Source: Sulfurimonas sp.
GTDB taxonomy: Bacteria; Campylobacterota; Campylobacteria; Campylobacterales; Sulfurimonadaceae
Direction: 5' to 3'
DNA: 64,000 bases
Assembly: GCA_030949945.1 (NCBI GenBank)
Contig: JAUZRZ010000025.1
Span: forward strand, 62,001 to 126,000
The notes beneath the pieces are model-generated. The model was not told the DNA's origin and made no database searches. It was given only the letters and a program-made list of their open reading frames with translations. This document shows positions 61,967-64,000 of this stretch, piece after piece (position 1 is the stretch's first letter; each line of letters opens with the position of its first letter). The translations under genes were made by a program, and so were the position numbers.

Positions 61967-63067
61967 TTAACTACATATTAAGTTTTTCACTTCTTTTAAA
62001 GAGTTTAACTCTTTCTTCTCAATCTTAGAGATAATATCTTCATACTTTTTCACATCTTTTGTCACTAAAATAAAACTTATCTTTTCTAAAGAGTTAGCTT
62101 CTTTAATGCGATTACAAAACAGTTTTTCTTCTCTATCTTCATCTTCTTTTTTAGTAAACTTTATTTTTGAGACTAAAAAACCAGCAATAAAAGTTAAAAC
62201 ATAGTAAAAATACTTAGTATCCAACTCAAAACTTTTTTCTTCTGAGTCAAGGAGTTCTTCTTTTTTAAACTTTGGAGGGTTTATTTTTATATCTAAACCA
62301 TTAAAACGCAGAGTTTTTAGTTTTTTCTCTTTTAAGTCAAAGTACTGCGTTTGCATAGAGGGAATTGTAAAATTTTTATCACTTACAAATGCAAACTTCT
62401 TTTTCCAAGTGCCCCTGTAACCCTCAGCTGTTAAAACTATCTCTTCTTTAGCCTCTTCGCTAAAAACCTCAACACCTGCTATCTTATAGTCAACATCTTT
62501 AAAAACTTGAAAATCACCCACGCCACTTACTATAAACTCTAAATGATAAGGTGCATAAGCTTCAATCTCTCCCTCATCATATTTTACACTTAAACTAAAT
62601 TCACCCACCATATCACTTTGTGTCTCTAAAATATTTACTTCTATACTAGGCTGTTTATAGGGATACAGAGAAAACTCTTCATAGTTAGCATTATCACGAC
62701 CGAGCATTCCATTTTCTATTGAATCTTTATTTGTTTTTTTCATCAGAGTATCTAGTACTAGAGAAAAATGCCCCGCTTTTTTCACAAAAAGAACAAAATC
62801 ATACTCATTTATCTTTTTTCCATTTACTATTTTTTCATCTTCTCTTAGTATCTCTATCTTATAGTTTTCATTATCATCGCTTGGGTTAAACTCTATGACA
62901 TAAAGCTCGGCACTATCACTATACTGACAGCTAAAGTGGAGATGTATTGCCTCGTTTACATATGCCTCTTTTTTATTTACCTCAAGACTCCATTTGTATT
63001 CTGATGCTTGAAGTAGTGTCGTAAAAAAAAGAAGTAGTAGTATCACTTTACCAAGGTTTGTTTTCAT
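61967..63067 (-). CDS. BatD-family protein, copy 2
   Basis: 366 residues, shorter than copy 1. Signal peptide MKTNLGKVILLLLFFTTLLQA, then beta domains (VNKKEAYVNEAIHLHFSCQY; FSLSVKYDEGEIEAYAPYHLEF). The segment FVSDKNFTIPSMQTQYFDLK matches FVSDRDFTIEPFKLKYFDLK of copy 1. A C-terminal helix (YFYYVLTFIAGFLVSKIKF) and a cytoplasmic tail follow. It overlaps the upstream BatB/TPR gene by 20 bp, reading the same kind of overlap as copy 1. Confidence 0.85.
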   Translation of the reverse strand: MKTNLGKVILLLLFFTTLLQASEYKWSLEVNKKEAYVNEAIHLHFSCQYSDSAELYVIEFNPSDDNENYKIEILREDEKIVNGKKINEYDFVLFVKKAGHFSLVLDTLMKKTNKDSIENGMLGRDNANYEEFSLYPYKQPSIEVNILETQSDMVGEFSLSVKYDEGEIEAYAPYHLEFIVSGVGDFQVFKDVDYKIAGVEVFSEEAKEEIVLTAEGYRGTWKKKFAFVSDKNFTIPSMQTQYFDLKEKKLKTLRFNGLDIKINPPKFKKEELLDSEEKSFELDTKYFYYVLTFIAGFLVSKIKFTKKEDEDREEKLFCNRIKEANSLEKISFILVTKDVKKYEDIISKIEKKELNSLKEVKNLICS

Positions 63068-64000
63068 TTACCTGCCTTTTATTTATAAGCTCATACTGCT
63101 TAGAACTTAGTTTTGCTTTAGTAGCTTTGAGTGAGATACTTGATTCTTGTTTGCTCTTTTTGTTTTTCTTACTTGCACCATTACTAGCGGCTGCACTCAC
63201 TTTCATATTTGAACTCCCACCCTCTTTTTTCTTTTTTTGAGAGCTATCATTTTTTTTAGCCAACTTAGATTTCTTAGCACTTTTTTGTTGTCCCGTTATC
63301 ATCTGCTTGTTTTCATCTACACCACGAATGAACTTTAAATTCTCATCTGCTTCTTTTGTGTACTGCAGTGCTAAAGATTTTCTATAAGCCACCCTAGCTT
63401 TAGCAAACTCTTTTAAACGCACTAAAGAGTTTGCACTATTATAATAGACTACTGCTTTTATCTCTGCCTTATCTGATTTTACACTTCTAAACGCAGACAG
63501 AGCTTTCTCATACTCTCCATTTTTATAAAAATCCACCCCTCTCTCAAATGCCACTCTATTTTCATTTTTTACAAAGTCTAAAATATTTGCCTCAACTGAA
63601 ATACCAAAAAAGAGTAAAAGCATTGCGAGGTAGCGTTTAAGTCTGCTAACACTCAACAAAAATGTCAAAAGTGCTAAACCAACGAAGTAGTAAAAAAGCT
63701 CCCTATTTTGCACTATAGTTACATCACTTTTATACTCCTTTTCTCTTTGTGCATGTAGAGCAGAGATAATATCAGATAAGGAGTGCGTGTAAATCCCTCC
63801 ACTCGCTTTACTAATAATTTCTATAGCACTGTTTTCATGACTCACAACAATATCATCCATCTCATCTTTTAGGAGTTCCCCATTTTCTAGCTTCAGAGTT
63901 GCTCCTGTTTTTGTCGCTATCATCATGATGTTTACTTCTAAGTTGTTTTTCTTTGCATACTCTAGCTTCATCTTCATAGTTTAGCTCATCCCCGCCATCT
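63048..64000 (-). CDS. BatB-type vWA protein with TPR region, copy 2 (5' end outside window, frameshifted)
   Basis: Visible part: the end of the vWA domain (DGGDELNYEDE, ISKASGGIYTHSLSDIISAL), a helix pair (LFYYFVGLALLTFLLSV; YLAMLLLFFGISVEA), TPR repeats (AFERGVDFYKNGEYEKALSAF; NSLVRLKEFAKARVAYRKSLALQ), a lysine- and serine-rich linker, and the conserved end VNENKPW. One extra base near 63966 separates the first 11 codons from the rest. It is a paralog of the gene at 53422-55306, with a different and shorter charged linker. The gene continues beyond position 64000. Confidence 0.85.

Overview
The window is AT-rich bacterial DNA that looks like a Campylobacterota genome, most likely Sulfurimonas or a close relative. 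The evidence is the epsilon-type 16S rRNA signatures (for example GGCGGTGAGTACAAG), a CosR/HsrA-type regulator, a futalosine-type amidohydrolase, cydAB with a DUF4492 neighbour, and a run fliY-fliM-fliA-orf-flhG-flhF-folK-aroQ-amidohydrolase-sppA that, from memory, matches the Campylobacter jejuni order. No phage, CRISPR array or complete insertion sequence was seen.

Layout. 1-7021 (mostly +): the end of a Ser/Thr kinase gene, a protein of unknown function, a trypsin-like protease with a zinc ribbon, an M3 oligopeptidase, an endonuclease/exonuclease/phosphatase-fold protein, then ung (-). 7107-12455 (-): one rRNA operon, 16S - tRNA-Ala - 23S - 5S, with clear pre-rRNA processing stems. 12916-20822 (-): mnmA, a LOG-family gene, the flagellar block, folK and aroQ, probably one transcription unit. 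20907-23010 (+): aminofutalosine deaminase-like hydrolase and sppA. 23018-23288: a 271-bp element with 23-bp perfect terminal inverted repeats. 23278-34944 (-): xseA, ubiE/menG, ribD, rimP, rbfA, infB, ylxR, thrB, tsaB, lpxC, an M23 peptidase and a DHH-like gene. 34968-38439: a short accessory stretch around flhB, with a solitary C5-cytosine methyltransferase, a RelE/ParE toxin-antitoxin pair and a truncated DUF1566 gene. 38477-43551 (-): nadC, nadA and the cytochrome bd operon with two small membrane proteins. 43661-48680 (+): plsY, folB, a CosR-like regulator, a sensor kinase, ferredoxin and ppx/gppA. bamA (-) and tyrA (+) follow.

52008-64000 (-) is an envelope cluster: MoxR, DUF58, a membrane protein, BatA, a BatB/TPR protein and BatD, then a CsgG-like plus LPP20-like lipoprotein pair, a second LPP20 gene with a decayed CsgG-like gene in front of it, and a second BatD and BatB/TPR pair that runs off the window. 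The region appears to have been duplicated in part.

A caution runs through the annotation. About 25 genes or gene pieces are interrupted by single-base indels, most of them in short homopolymers, and these include essential genes (infB with three, lpxC, bamA, tsaB). The 16S gene also lacks one G in the near-universal CTACGGGAGGCAGCAG site. I read most of these as sequencing or assembly errors and describe each affected gene as one feature spanning its pieces. True pseudogenes are called only where coding content is missing (CsgG remnant, DUF1566 fragment).
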